This document shows, piece by piece, positions 1-8,768 of a DNA stretch of 64,000 nt. The position numbers and the translations under genes were made by a program. The notes under the pieces were generated by a model, which worked only from the letters and a program-made list of their open reading frames with translations, was not told the DNA's origin and searched no databases. Each line of letters starts with the position of its first letter. Positions within the stretch are counted from its first letter, which is position 1. This DNA is from Noviherbaspirillum aerium (GTDB taxonomy: Bacteria; Pseudomonadota; Gammaproteobacteria; Burkholderiales; Burkholderiaceae_D): positions 62,001 through 126,000 of the forward strand of contig NZ_VFAH01000010.1 in assembly GCF_008929045.1 (NCBI RefSeq), written 5' to 3'.

Positions 1-38
1 CCGGCATCAAAGAGGGGAAATTGCCAAAACCGTAGATT

Positions 39-1616
39 TTAGCGGGTTTTGGCGGCATGAGGCGCATTCTTGCCGCCCCGGCGGGTGCGCCATGCAGCCA
101 CGCCCAGCGCCAGCAGCGCGGCGATGACGGCCGGATAATTGCCAAGCCGGCTATAGGGCGTCAGGCCGGTATAGCCTTGCACCTTCGCATCGAGTTCGCC
201 CTGGGTGAAAGGCTCAAGCCGGGCAATCACTTCGCCGGTGGGCCCGACATGGGCGGTCGCGCCGGTATTGGTGGCGCGCAGCATTGGCCGGCCGGTTTCG
301 ATCGCCCGCAGCTGCGAGATTTGCAGATGTTGAGGCAATGCAATGGAGTCGCCGAACCAGGCGATGTTCGACATGTTGAGCAGAATGGTGGCTTGCGGCA
401 TGCCGGCAGCCTCGCCGGCCGACAGCTGCGCGGCAATCTCTTCGCCGAACAGATCTTCATAGCAGATGTTGGGCATCACCCATTGCTCCTTTACCGCGAA
501 CGGCTTCTGCAAGAGCCTGCCGCGATTGAAGTCGCCGAGCGGGATGTGCATCATGTCGACAAACCAGCGGAAGCCGGGCGGAATGAATTCACCGAAGGGC
601 ACCAGGTGGTGCTTGTCATAACGATACGGCTCGGCGGCGGGCGCAGATGCAGATGCCGGTCCCAGTCCCAGCACGCTGTTTGCATACTGGCGCGGGCCGT
701 CGCTGACCGGTATGCCGAGCGCGATATGGCTGTTCGACCGGCGCGCGAAATCCGTCAGCAGGCCGAGGTAGTCCGGCGGCAGCTGCGTCGACAGCAGCGG
801 AATCGCGGTTTCCGGCGTGGCGATCAGGTCCGCCGGACGGCGTGTGATCGAGGTGTGATACAGCGCCAGGCTGGCCTGCAATTGTTCAGGCGCGAATTTC
901 ATTTCCTGGGGCACATTGCCCTGCAGCAGTCGCACCGAGATCGGCGCGCCATGGGGCGTCGTCCACTGGACCTGCTTGAGGAGGAAACCGGCGCCGAGCA
1001 AGGCCAGCGCCAGTCCGGCCGGCAGCGCCCGCCCGCCTGCGCACAGCAGGGCGATGCAGCCGGCAATCACGGCGGAAATCAGGGCCAGGCCATAGACGCC
1101 GACGACAGGCGCATAGCCGGCCAGCGGTCCATTGGTATGCGCATATCCCGCGCTTACCCAGGGGAAACCGGTGAAGATCCAGCCGCGCAGCCATTCCGCC
1201 AGCGTCCACACCGCCGGCAGCAGCAGCAGGGCGGTGACCGGCGCGCCGAGCGAGCCGCGCCGTCTCAGCCAGCCGGCCAGGCCGAAGCCAAGTGCCGCAT
1301 AGGTGCTGAGGGCCACTGCCAGCAGGACCACGGCCAGCGCCGCCATCCAGCCGGGCATGCCGCCGTAGCGGTGCATGCTGATGTACAGCCAGTGCACTCC
1401 GGCAATCAGTATGCCGGAACTGTATGCCGATCCGATCCATGCGCTCTGCGCAAAACCCGAGGCGCGCAAGACCAGAACGAATGCCACTGCCAGCGTCAAT
1501 ATCTGCAGCGGCCAGAAGCCGAACGGCGCGAAGGCGAACACGGTCAGCGCGCCGGCGGCGAGGGCGGCCAGAGGGGGAAGCAGGCGGGAAAGGAATGAAG
1601 CGGGGCGGTGGTTCAC
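39..1616 (-). CDS. lnt: apolipoprotein N-acyltransferase Lnt
   Basis: Inner-membrane enzyme that adds the third acyl chain to the N-terminal cysteine of lipoproteins, the last step of lipoprotein maturation. The 525-residue product has an N-terminal half of hydrophobic segments (about residues 10-215) followed by a periplasmic nitrilase-type domain. The expected Glu-Lys-Cys triad is visible as E269 (TPETAIP), K335 (YDKHHLVPFGEF) and C385 (NICYEDLF). Length matches the family. It is last in the minus-strand run with corC, ybeY and phoH, an order common in Burkholderiales. The stop codon lies 38 bases from the window edge and nothing else is recognisable there. Confidence 0.97.
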   Translation of the reverse strand: MNHRPASFLSRLLPPLAALAAGALTVFAFAPFGFWPLQILTLAVAFVLVLRASGFAQSAWIGSAYSSGILIAGVHWLYISMHRYGGMPGWMAALAVVLLAVALSTYAALGFGLAGWLRRRGSLGAPVTALLLLPAVWTLAEWLRGWIFTGFPWVSAGYAHTNGPLAGYAPVVGVYGLALISAVIAGCIALLCAGGRALPAGLALALLGAGFLLKQVQWTTPHGAPISVRLLQGNVPQEMKFAPEQLQASLALYHTSITRRPADLIATPETAIPLLSTQLPPDYLGLLTDFARRSNSHIALGIPVSDGPRQYANSVLGLGPASASAPAAEPYRYDKHHLVPFGEFIPPGFRWFVDMMHIPLGDFNRGRLLQKPFAVKEQWVMPNICYEDLFGEEIAAQLSAGEAAGMPQATILLNMSNIAWFGDSIALPQHLQISQLRAIETGRPMLRATNTGATAHVGPTGEVIARLEPFTQGELDAKVQGYTGLTPYSRLGNYPAVIAALLALGVAAWRTRRGGKNAPHAAKTR

Positions 1617-1759
1617 GCGGATTTTTCTTGTTGGTTCATCGGGCCCATGCGCTACCCGGCATGTGCGAAGGTGGGGAGAGCGGGGTGGCCGCGATGATCA
1701 TGACGGCCGCGGTAGCCGAGGCGGTCATTGAACAGGCACGCACGCCGGCAGCGGCGCTG

Positions 1760-2644
1760 TCAGGACACCACTTCCACGCGCGCTTCCGGCAGCTTTTCGA
1801 CCAGGAGCACATGTACCTGGCGCGCATCGGCCCGCAGGACTTCGAAGCGGAGATTGTCGATATCGAAGATGTCGGCCTTGCGCGGCACGCGTCCGAGATG
1901 ATTGGCGACCAGTCCGCCGATGGTGTCCACATCTTCGTTGGAGAAGTTGACCCCCATCGATTCATTGAACTGTTCGATCTCGGTGAGCGCCTTGACGCGC
2001 CAGCGCAGGCCGAGTGAGCCGTTGCTGACCGGAATGATATTGTCTTCCTCTTCATCGATATCGTATTCATCCTCGATGTCGCCGACGATCTGTTCCAGCA
2101 CATCCTCGATCGTGATCAGGCCGGCGACGCCGCCGTATTCATCCACCACAATGGCCATGTGGTTGCGGTTGGCCCGGAAGTCGCGCAGCAGCACGTTGAG
2201 CTGTTTCGATTCCGGAATGAAGACGGCCGGACGCAGCATGTCACGCACATCGAAGGATTCCTCGGCGTAATAACGCAGCAGATCCTTCGCGAGCAGAATG
2301 CCCACCACCCTGTCGCGGTCGCCGTCGACCGCGGGAAAACGCGAGTGCGCGGTATCGAGCACCAGCGGCATCCATTCTTCGATAGGCTTGGTCAGGTCGA
2401 CCACATCCATTTGCGGGCGCGGCACCATGATGTCGCGCGCGGACAGGTCCGATACCTGGAACACGCCTTCGATCATCGACAGGGCGTCGGCGTCGATCAG
2501 GTTGCGTTCATGGGCATCTTGCAGGATTTCAAGCAGTTCCGACCGGCTTTCAGGCTCCGGCGAAATGAGCGCGCTCAGTCGTTCGAACAGGGAGCGCTGA
2601 GGTTTGGTGTCAAGGTATTTGGCACCACTAGGGTGATCTTGCAT
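1760..2644 (-). CDS. corC: CorC/HlyC-family protein with CBS domain pair
   Basis: Soluble CorC-type protein linked to Mg/Co efflux, with a tandem CBS pair (about residues 50-180, including the VPRPQMDVV and VDEYGGVAGLITIEDVLEQIVGDI segments) and a C-terminal CorC_HlyC transporter-associated domain. I start it at the ATG at 2644, giving 294 residues beginning MQDHPSG, because the segment before it does not resemble the family. An upstream in-frame start at 2686 (308 residues) cannot be excluded, and neither has a clear ribosome site. It sits between ybeY and lnt on the same strand, as in many proteobacteria. Confidence 0.93.
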   Translation of the reverse strand: MQDHPSGAKYLDTKPQRSLFERLSALISPEPESRSELLEILQDAHERNLIDADALSMIEGVFQVSDLSARDIMVPRPQMDVVDLTKPIEEWMPLVLDTAHSRFPAVDGDRDRVVGILLAKDLLRYYAEESFDVRDMLRPAVFIPESKQLNVLLRDFRANRNHMAIVVDEYGGVAGLITIEDVLEQIVGDIEDEYDIDEEEDNIIPVSNGSLGLRWRVKALTEIEQFNESMGVNFSNEDVDTIGGLVANHLGRVPRKADIFDIDNLRFEVLRADARQVHVLLVEKLPEARVEVVS

Positions 2645-2734
2645 ATGGCTGGGAGCCGTAGTTGGAAGGCTTATAGGATACAACAAATGGGGCGGGGAAT
2701 AATCAAAAATGCCCGCTCCGGAGTTGTCTTAAAT

Positions 2735-3190
2735 CTAAGTCGCATACGGATTCGCCTCGCCCAGGCTTGCCAGGATTTCAATTTCCAGGCCTTCCATTTC
2801 AGCGGCTTCCTCATCCGTTTCGTGGTCGTAACCCTGGGCGTGCAGCACTCCGTGCACAACCAGGTGCGCAGCATGTGCCTGCACCGTTTTCTTCTGTTCA
2901 TCGGCTTCGCGCTGCAGTACATCGGTGCAAAGGATGATGTCGGCCTGCGTCACTTCGCTGTCCTCGTCTTCCGTATAGGCAAAGGTCAGCACGTTGGTGG
3001 CGTAATCCTTGCCGCGGTATTCGCGGTTGAGCGTCCGGCCTTCCTCGGCATCGACAAAGCGGATGGTCAATTCGGCGGGCGCGAACAGCGCCGCCTGCAC
3101 CCAGCGCCGGAGGTCGGCGCGGGTGACGGTTTCTTTCAGGCGGGCATCGGGATACTGGACGGACAGGCTGAGTTTATTTTTTTGCGACAT
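2735..3190 (-). CDS. ybeY: endoribonuclease YbeY (rRNA maturation factor)
   Basis: Single-strand-specific metal-dependent endoribonuclease involved in 16S rRNA 3'-end maturation and ribosome quality control. The 151-residue protein carries the family zinc site [11 protein letters not shown] with H113, H117 and H123. Its start overlaps the end of the upstream phoH-like gene by 17 bases, so the two are probably translationally coupled. Length and context are typical. Confidence 0.96.
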   Translation of the reverse strand: MSQKNKLSLSVQYPDARLKETVTRADLRRWVQAALFAPAELTIRFVDAEEGRTLNREYRGKDYATNVLTFAYTEDEDSEVTQADIILCTDVLQREADEQKKTVQAHAAHLVVHGVLHAQGYDHETDEEAAEMEGLEIEILASLGEANPYAT

Positions 3191-4214
3191 TTCTTATGGT
3201 TGCGCTCTTGGGCATGGCCGCGTCATAGGCGTCGACGATGCGGGCCACCAGCGGATGGCGCACCACGTCGGCGCTGGTGAACTGCGTGAAGGCAATGCCG
3301 CGCACGTTTCTGAGAATGTGGGCGGCATCCACCAGTCCGCTCTTTTGGGTGCGCTGCAAGTCGATCTGGGTGACGTCGCCGGTGACCACGGCCTTGCTGC
3401 CGAAGCCAATACGCGTGAGAAACATCTTCATCTGTTCCGGCGTCGTGTTCTGCGCCTCGTCGAGAATGATGAAGGCATGATTCAAGGTGCGGCCGCGCAT
3501 GTAGGCCAGCGGCGCAATCTCGATCACTTGCTTCTCGAACATTTTCTGCGTGCGGTCGAAGCCGAGCAGGTCGTAGAGGGCGTCGTACAGCGGGCGAAGG
3601 TAAGGATCAACCTTCTGCGTCAGGTCGCCCGGCAGAAAACCGAGGCGTTCGCCGGCTTCGACGGCGGGGCGCGTCAGCACGATGCGCTTGATGGCATCGC
3701 GCTCCAGCGCGTCCACCGCACAGGCCACCGCAAGGTAGGTCTTGCCCGTGCCGGCCGGACCGATGCCGAAGGTGACGTCGTGTTCCAGGATCGCTTTCAG
3801 ATACTGGTTCTGGTGCGGGGTGCGGCCGCGCAGGTCGCTGCGCTTGGTCTTCAGGACCGGAACGGCTTGGGATTCGGCATCCTCGTCCGCGGCCTTGCCG
3901 TCAGCGGCCGCCGGCGCCTTTTTGGTCTCGGCTTCCTGTTCGACGGCGCGCTGTTCCACCAGTGCAAGCTGCACGTCTTCCACGGAAATCGGATTGTCCG
4001 CGAGCTGATAGAAGTTGTCGAGGATCTCTACGGCGCGCGGCGAGTTGCTGCCGCTGATGACGAATTTTTCGCCGCGACGGAAAATGGTGACGTCGAGCGC
4101 GGCCGATATCTGCCGCAGATTCTCGTCCATCGGACCGCAGAGATGCGCGAGCCGCTTGTTGTCCAGCGGCTCCGGAATGAATTGTTGAGTGAGGGCAGGA
4201 ATTTTGGGCTTCAA
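3174..4214 (-). CDS. PhoH-like ATPase (YbeZ type)
   Basis: Cytoplasmic ATPase of the PhoH family, generally paired with YbeY and thought to act in RNA metabolism. It shows a Walker A motif [11 protein letters not shown] and a Walker B-like region (FIILDEAQN) in the C-terminal two thirds, with an N-terminal KH-like region (about residues 30-80). The reading frame offers no ATG near the expected N-terminus and the best start is a TTG at 4214, giving a 346-residue protein that opens like its homologues. It lies between miaB and ybeY and overlaps ybeY. Confidence 0.93.
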   Translation of the reverse strand: MKPKIPALTQQFIPEPLDNKRLAHLCGPMDENLRQISAALDVTIFRRGEKFVISGSNSPRAVEILDNFYQLADNPISVEDVQLALVEQRAVEQEAETKKAPAAADGKAADEDAESQAVPVLKTKRSDLRGRTPHQNQYLKAILEHDVTFGIGPAGTGKTYLAVACAVDALERDAIKRIVLTRPAVEAGERLGFLPGDLTQKVDPYLRPLYDALYDLLGFDRTQKMFEKQVIEIAPLAYMRGRTLNHAFIILDEAQNTTPEQMKMFLTRIGFGSKAVVTGDVTQIDLQRTQKSGLVDAAHILRNVRGIAFTQFTSADVVRHPLVARIVDAYDAAMPKSATIRNVAKK

Positions 4215-4239
4215 AGTGAGTTGTTCGTCCCGCTGAGAT

Positions 4240-5580
4240 TCATTGTTGGATAAGTAGTTCGCCGCGCAGAGAATAAGGATAGGCCTGCATGATCTTCACA
4301 TCGACCAGCTGCCCGATCAGCCTTGCGGAATTGGGGCCGGCGGCGAAGTTGACCACGCGGTTGTTTTCGGTGCGGCCCTGCAATTCCTGCGGGTCCTTTT
4401 TCGAGGGACCTTCCACCAGGATGCGCTGCACGCTGCCCACCATCTGTTCGCTGATGCGCCGCACATTGGCTTCGACGGTTGCCTGCAGATGCTGCAGGCG
4501 CTTGAGCTTCACCTCGTACGGCGTGTCGTCCGGCAAGTTTGCCGCGGGCGTGCCGGGTCGGGGGCTGAAGACGAAGCTGAAGCTGGTGTCATAGCCGATA
4601 TCGTTGATCAGCTTCATCAGTGCATCAAAATCCGCTTCGGTCTCGCCTGGGAAGCCGACGATGAAGTCGCTCGAGACGGAAATGTTCGGCCGCACTTCGC
4701 GCAGGCGGCGGATCACGGACTTGTATTCCAGCACGGTATAACCGCGTTTCATTGCCATCAGAATACGGTCGGAGCCGTGCTGCGCCGGCAGGTAAAGATG
4801 GTCGACCAGCTTCGGCACCTTCGCATAGGTATCGATCAGGCGCTGCGTGAATTCCTTGGGATGGCTGGTGACGAAACGGATGCGCTCGATGCCGGGAATT
4901 TCCGCGACATATTCGATCAGCAGCGCAAAGTCGGCGATTTCGCCATCGGCCATGGCGCCGCGGAAGGCATTGACATTCTGCCCGAGCAGCGTGATTTCCT
5001 TGACGCCCTGGTCCGCCAGGCCGGCCACCTCCGCCAGCACATCTTCAAACCGGCGCGACACCTCTTCGCCGCGGGTGTACGGCACCACGCAATAGCTGCA
5101 GTATTTGCTGCAGCCTTCCATGATCGACACGAAGGCGGTCGCGCCTTCCACCCGCGCCGGCGGCAGATGGTCGAACTTTTCAATCTCGGGGAAGCTGATG
5201 TCCACCTGCGAGCGTCCGCTGCTGCGGCGCTGGCTGATCAATTCCGGCAGCCGGTGCAGGGTCTGCGGGCCGAACACCACGTCGACATAGGGTGCGCGCT
5301 TGACGATCGCCTCGCCCTCCTGGGAAGCGACACAGCCGCCGACGCCGATCACCAGGTCGGGCTTGGTCTTCTTCAGTTCGCGCAGGCGGCCCAGGTCTGA
5401 AAACACCTTTTCCTGCGCCTTCTCGCGCACCGAGCAGGTATTGAGCAGGATGACGTCGGCGTCTTCCGGCGTCTCGGTCTTGACGAGGCCGTCGGCGGCA
5501 TTGAGCACGTCTGCCATCTTGTCCGAGTCGTACTCGTTCATCTGGCAGCCGAAGGTCTTGATGAATACTTTTTTCGGCAT
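4240..5580 (-). CDS. miaB: tRNA-2-methylthio-N6-dimethylallyladenosine synthase MiaB
   Basis: Radical-SAM methylthiotransferase that adds the 2-methylthio group to i6A37 of tRNAs reading codons that begin with U. The N-terminal domain has the cluster cysteines C12, C49 and C83. The radical-SAM motif is CxxxCxxC (C157, C161, C164), and a TRAM domain follows at the C-terminus. The 446-residue length is normal. Its substrate is made by MiaA, which is also in this window (12385-13356). The upstream small secreted-protein gene ends 3 bases before the start, suggesting one transcript. Confidence 0.98.
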   Translation of the reverse strand: MPKKVFIKTFGCQMNEYDSDKMADVLNAADGLVKTETPEDADVILLNTCSVREKAQEKVFSDLGRLRELKKTKPDLVIGVGGCVASQEGEAIVKRAPYVDVVFGPQTLHRLPELISQRRSSGRSQVDISFPEIEKFDHLPPARVEGATAFVSIMEGCSKYCSYCVVPYTRGEEVSRRFEDVLAEVAGLADQGVKEITLLGQNVNAFRGAMADGEIADFALLIEYVAEIPGIERIRFVTSHPKEFTQRLIDTYAKVPKLVDHLYLPAQHGSDRILMAMKRGYTVLEYKSVIRRLREVRPNISVSSDFIVGFPGETEADFDALMKLINDIGYDTSFSFVFSPRPGTPAANLPDDTPYEVKLKRLQHLQATVEANVRRISEQMVGSVQRILVEGPSKKDPQELQGRTENNRVVNFAAGPNSARLIGQLVDVKIMQAYPYSLRGELLIQQ

Positions 5581-5583
5581 GAC

Positions 5584-5931
5584 TTAAGGGGCCTTGCTGT
5601 TCGTTTGTTTCGTAATCGGCTCGCTTGCTTCGGCCGCGGTGAGGATCCAGACACGGTCGATATGGCCGTTGGCGTCCTCGGTGTAATTGACCGCCAGGCC
5701 GCTGCCCCGCAGCGACGCCGGCATCTGCACCAGGTTGTCCTCATTCCAGATGCGCGCGCCGGGAGCGAGTTGGCGCGTCCTGCCTTCGATCACGATCTCC
5801 GGAAAGGCGCCGGGCGTCATCTTGCCGCGCTTTGCCTGAGCGGGGAAAGGCCGCTCGAAGGCGTGAGCCGCCGGAAGCATGGCGACGGACAGCAGCGACA
5901 ACAGCAAGAGGAGAAGGGGGCGAAGCCACAT
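5584..5931 (-). CDS. small secreted/periplasmic protein of unknown function
   Basis: 115 residues. The N-terminus is a clear Sec signal peptide: WLRP, a Leu-rich core, then cleavage near AHAF at about residues 23-25. The mature part has no domain I recognise. It contains IVIEGRTRQLAPGARIW and ends in a polar tail. Similar short proteins commonly precede miaB in Burkholderiales, which is family knowledge and not a functional clue. It ends 3 bases before miaB and is probably first in the miaB-lnt transcript. Confidence 0.75.
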   Translation of the reverse strand: MWLRPLLLLLLSLLSVAMLPAAHAFERPFPAQAKRGKMTPGAFPEIVIEGRTRQLAPGARIWNEDNLVQMPASLRGSGLAVNYTEDANGHIDRVWILTAAEASEPITKQTNSKAP

Positions 5932-6252
5932 CTCGGACCCCGTTTCATCAAAAAAGCGCGTGCGGACACGGAAGAAAGGAAATAGCCCTGGCTTGCTTTG
6001 CCGCCGGAGCGTATGCCAGGCCAGCGGCTACCGTATTGGCGCGATGGCTTGCCGTATATGGGCGCAAACAAGCGTGCGCATTATACCACCGGGTCAAATC
6101 GGCCTGATGGCGCAAGCCTTTTGAACATGCGGCAGCGACGACACTGCAATTTTCAAAAAGTTTCAAAACAGTCAATTAAATTATTGACAATTGTCAATCC
6201 GACCATCATCATTCGGCCCATTCAGTTGTTTTTGTTTCAACTTGTAACGTGG
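5932..6252. other. divergent intergenic region before the curli operon
   Basis: No credible gene. It separates the minus-strand miaB run from the plus-strand curli genes and must hold both promoters. The csgE-proximal part is AT-rich and contains a 16-bp perfect palindrome at 6183-6198, listed separately. Confidence 0.6.
6183..6198. promoter_or_regulatory. 16-bp perfect palindrome upstream of csgE
   Basis: The sequence ATTGACAATTGTCAAT reads the same on both strands and ends about 55 bases before the csgE start. Position and symmetry suggest a dimeric regulator site. It also contains a TTGACA hexamer that could serve as a -35 element, but no good -10 follows at 16-18 bases. The regulator is unknown, and no csgD gene is in the window. 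Confidence 0.45.
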
Positions 6253-6717
6253 ATGGAAGGTTTCTTGAAGAGATTCCCGACCTTGGCAATGGTTTGCCTC
6301 TCTGGCTGGCTGACAGCGTTTCCGGTGCATGCCGCCGCCACGCCTTCCCTGCCTTCCCTATCGTCCGCGGGCGGCGAGCACCGGCTGGCAGACAGCTACG
6401 GCGGCGTCGTGGTCAACCAGACCGTCACCGTCGCCGGCCAGGAATTCTTCCAGCATTTCGTGGCGCTCTGGCGTGAACGCGAACTGAGCGAGCGTTTCGC
6501 GATTGCCGTCGTCGAGCGTCCTTCGGCGCGTTGGGGCGGCCAGATCTGGGTGGAGTTCGCCCAGCGCCGGGTGTTCCAGTCGCCACTGTCGAGCGCGCGC
6601 TCCGGACTCCGGAGCCTGAGCGAACGGGCGGTCGACCTCGTCTACCAGACGGTCATCGACACGGAGACGGACCGCCTGCTGTTTCGGGATGCCGATCTCG
6701 GCGCCGACGAGTTTTGA
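6253..6717 (+). CDS. csgE: curli assembly protein CsgE
   Basis: Periplasmic adaptor that caps the CsgG pore and directs curlin subunits to it. The product has 154 residues, with a signal peptide (MEGFLKRFP start, cleavage after PVHAAA) and a CsgE domain containing GGVVVNQTVTVAGQEF and the RWGGQIWVEF segment. The frame is open further upstream, but the ATG at 6253 directly precedes the signal peptide. First gene of the curli operon; csgF follows at once. Confidence 0.9.
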   Translation: MEGFLKRFPTLAMVCLSGWLTAFPVHAAATPSLPSLSSAGGEHRLADSYGGVVVNQTVTVAGQEFFQHFVALWRERELSERFAIAVVERPSARWGGQIWVEFAQRRVFQSPLSSARSGLRSLSERAVDLVYQTVIDTETDRLLFRDADLGADEF

Positions 6718-6736
6718 TGAACATGGGATGGACAGA

Positions 6737-7213
6737 ATGAGAATCAGGGTCAGATCACGGCAAGGTTTTTCGGCGGCGCTGGCGAGGGGGCGCAGTGCAT
6801 TGTGCGCACTGGGTGCCGTGGGCGCCCTGGGTGCGGCATGCCACGCGACGGAGCTTGTCTACACGCCGGTCAATCCCTCGTTCGGCGGCAGTGCATTGAA
6901 TGGCTCCGTGCTGCTCAATGCCGCGCAGGCCCAGAACAGGACCACCGATCCCGATGCGCCGAAACCGACCACCGGCAGCAGCCAGACTTCGCTCCAGCAG
7001 TTCAACGACATCCTTGAGCGCTCGGTGCTCAGCCGTCTCGCGTCGGCCGCGACATCCGGAATCATGGGGGCGAACGGCCAGCTGGTCCCCGGCACGGTCA
7101 GCACCGGCAATTTTTCCATCCAGATTTCGGACCTCGGCGGCGGCCTGCTGCAAGTCACCACCACCGACAAGGTGACAGGCGCCAGCACGTCCTTCCAGGT
7201 AGGTCAACCATGA
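6737..7213 (+). CDS. csgF: curli assembly protein CsgF
   Basis: Outer-membrane-associated factor that couples CsgG secretion to nucleation by the minor curlin. After a signal peptide (cleavage near ACHA-TE) the mature protein begins ELVYTPVNPSFGGSALNG, the diagnostic CsgF N-terminus that binds CsgG. I prefer the ATG at 6737 because GGATGG lies 5 bases upstream; an in-frame ATG at 6728 is the alternative. The last bases overlap the csgG start as ATGA, implying coupled translation. Confidence 0.93.
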   Translation: MRIRVRSRQGFSAALARGRSALCALGAVGALGAACHATELVYTPVNPSFGGSALNGSVLLNAAQAQNRTTDPDAPKPTTGSSQTSLQQFNDILERSVLSRLASAATSGIMGANGQLVPGTVSTGNFSIQISDLGGGLLQVTTTDKVTGASTSFQVGQP

Positions 7214-8154
7214 TGCGCTCACGTATTTCAGGCATTGCACGCATTCGAGCCGGCCTGGTTTTTCGGTCCTTGCTTGCCGGCCTGTCATTGCTCGCGCTTG
7301 CCGGATGCGCATCCACCCGGCTTCCCTCGGATGTCGCGGCCAATGCCAGGCTGACGCCAGCCACCGGCGCCACGCGCGACCTGCTGCGCCTGCCCGAGCC
7401 GAAAGGCAAGGTGGTGGCCGCCGTGTACGGTTTCCGCGACCAGACCGGCCAGTACAAGCCTGCGCCCGACAGCTCCTTTTCGACGGCGGTGACGCAAGGC
7501 GCGGCCACGATGCTGGTCAAGGCACTGAAGGATTCCGGATGGTTTACCCCGGTCGAGCGGGAAAACCTGCAGAACCTGCTGACCGAGCGCAAGATCGTGC
7601 GCGCGCTGGAGACCCCGCAGGACAAGGGAAACCAGGCGATCAACCTGCCGGCACTCGTGCCGGCGACCGTCATCATCGAAGGCGGCGTCGTCGCCTATGA
7701 AACCAATGTCCGTACCGGCGGCGCCGGTGCCCGCTACCTCGGCATCGGCGCCAAGACCCAGTACCGGGTCGACCAGGTGACCATCAGCCTGCGCAGCGTC
7801 GATATCCGCAGCGGCCAGATACTCAACAGCGTCTCCACCACCAAGACCATCTATTCCTACGAATTGTCGACGGGCGTATTCCGCTTCGTCAATTTCAAGG
7901 AACTGCTGGAGCTTGAAGGCGGCTATACCCGCAATGAACCCTCGCAGCTATGCGTCAGGGAAGCCATCGAGGCCGCCGTCGCCCATCTCATCGTGCAGGG
8001 ACTGCAGGACAAGATCTGGGCCCTGAAACGCGAAAGCGACTGGGATTCGCCGGTGCTGCGCGCCTATCTCCAGGAAGGCGCCGACTACCTCGGCAGTCCG
8101 GAGGCCAAGGCCGCCATGCCGGTGGCCGATCAGGCGCATGCGGCCACGCACTGA
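7210..8154 (+). CDS. csgG: curli secretion channel CsgG (outer-membrane lipoprotein)
   Basis: Forms the nonameric outer-membrane pore through which curlin subunits leave the cell. The 314-residue protein has a lipoprotein signal with lipobox LAGC (C33), followed by the CsgG fold (KVVAAVYGFRDQTGQYKP, the NLLTERKIV segment, and the barrel region with TTKTIYSYE). The C-terminal tail of about 25 residues is Ala-rich. Overlaps csgF by 4 bases. Confidence 0.96.
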   Translation: MMRSRISGIARIRAGLVFRSLLAGLSLLALAGCASTRLPSDVAANARLTPATGATRDLLRLPEPKGKVVAAVYGFRDQTGQYKPAPDSSFSTAVTQGAATMLVKALKDSGWFTPVERENLQNLLTERKIVRALETPQDKGNQAINLPALVPATVIIEGGVVAYETNVRTGGAGARYLGIGAKTQYRVDQVTISLRSVDIRSGQILNSVSTTKTIYSYELSTGVFRFVNFKELLELEGGYTRNEPSQLCVREAIEAAVAHLIVQGLQDKIWALKRESDWDSPVLRAYLQEGADYLGSPEAKAAMPVADQAHAATH

Positions 8155-8204
8155 CTCCGCCGAGCCTGCCTGCCGTTTTCTTCATTCATGAAAGGTCATC
8201 CATC

Positions 8205-8717
8205 GTGAGATCACTGTCGAACGCCGCCGTGCGTTGCCGCGCGGCCGGACTGCTGCTGGCAGCTGTTGCCTGTTGCTTCATGTCGGTTGCCAATGCCGCC
8301 GACATCTCGCCCAAGTCGGATTTCGGAGCCGGCGAATTCAGCCTTGGCGGCGACCACGGGCACCAGGCCCGAGTGACGCAGGCCGGCGACGTCAATGAGG
8401 CCTTCATACGCCAGCAGGGTAACCGGCACACCGGTGACATCAGCCAGTCGGGCCATGGCAATGGCGTCGAGGTCAGCCAGCAGGGCAGGGACAACCGCCT
8501 CTTCTCCCGGCAGGTCGGCGACGGAAACGGCCTCGCCGTGATGCAGGCCGGCCGCAACAATCGGGCCGATGTCACTCAGGCGGGCAATGGCAATGTCGCC
8601 GCGGTCGAACAGGCCGGCAATTCCAACGTAGTCAATATCCAGCAGAACCCGCTCAGTCCGCATCTGCTGGTCCAGCAACACGGCAATGGTCTTGCTGCAA
8701 AGGTGATCCAGTACTAG
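8205..8717 (+). CDS. csgB: CsgB-like minor curlin (nucleator)
   Basis: 170 residues. A GTG start at 8205 is preceded by AAAGG at 8191-8195, giving a signal peptide that ends near ANAAD. The mature part is made of curlin repeats with the Q-x-G-x-x-N spacing (for example VTQAGDVNEAFIRQQG and VTQAGNGNVAAVEQAG), about seven repeat units. Placed directly before the large curlin gene, the usual position of the nucleator. It ends in KVIQY. Whether it or the next protein nucleates the fibre cannot be told from sequence alone. Confidence 0.8.
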   Translation: MRSLSNAAVRCRAAGLLLAAVACCFMSVANAADISPKSDFGAGEFSLGGDHGHQARVTQAGDVNEAFIRQQGNRHTGDISQSGHGNGVEVSQQGRDNRLFSRQVGDGNGLAVMQAGRNNRADVTQAGNGNVAAVEQAGNSNVVNIQQNPLSPHLLVQQHGNGLAAKVIQY

Positions 8718-8768
8718 GGGCGCTGGATTACGTCATTTTTACCGCCCTTATCCATTTAGGAGAATAAC

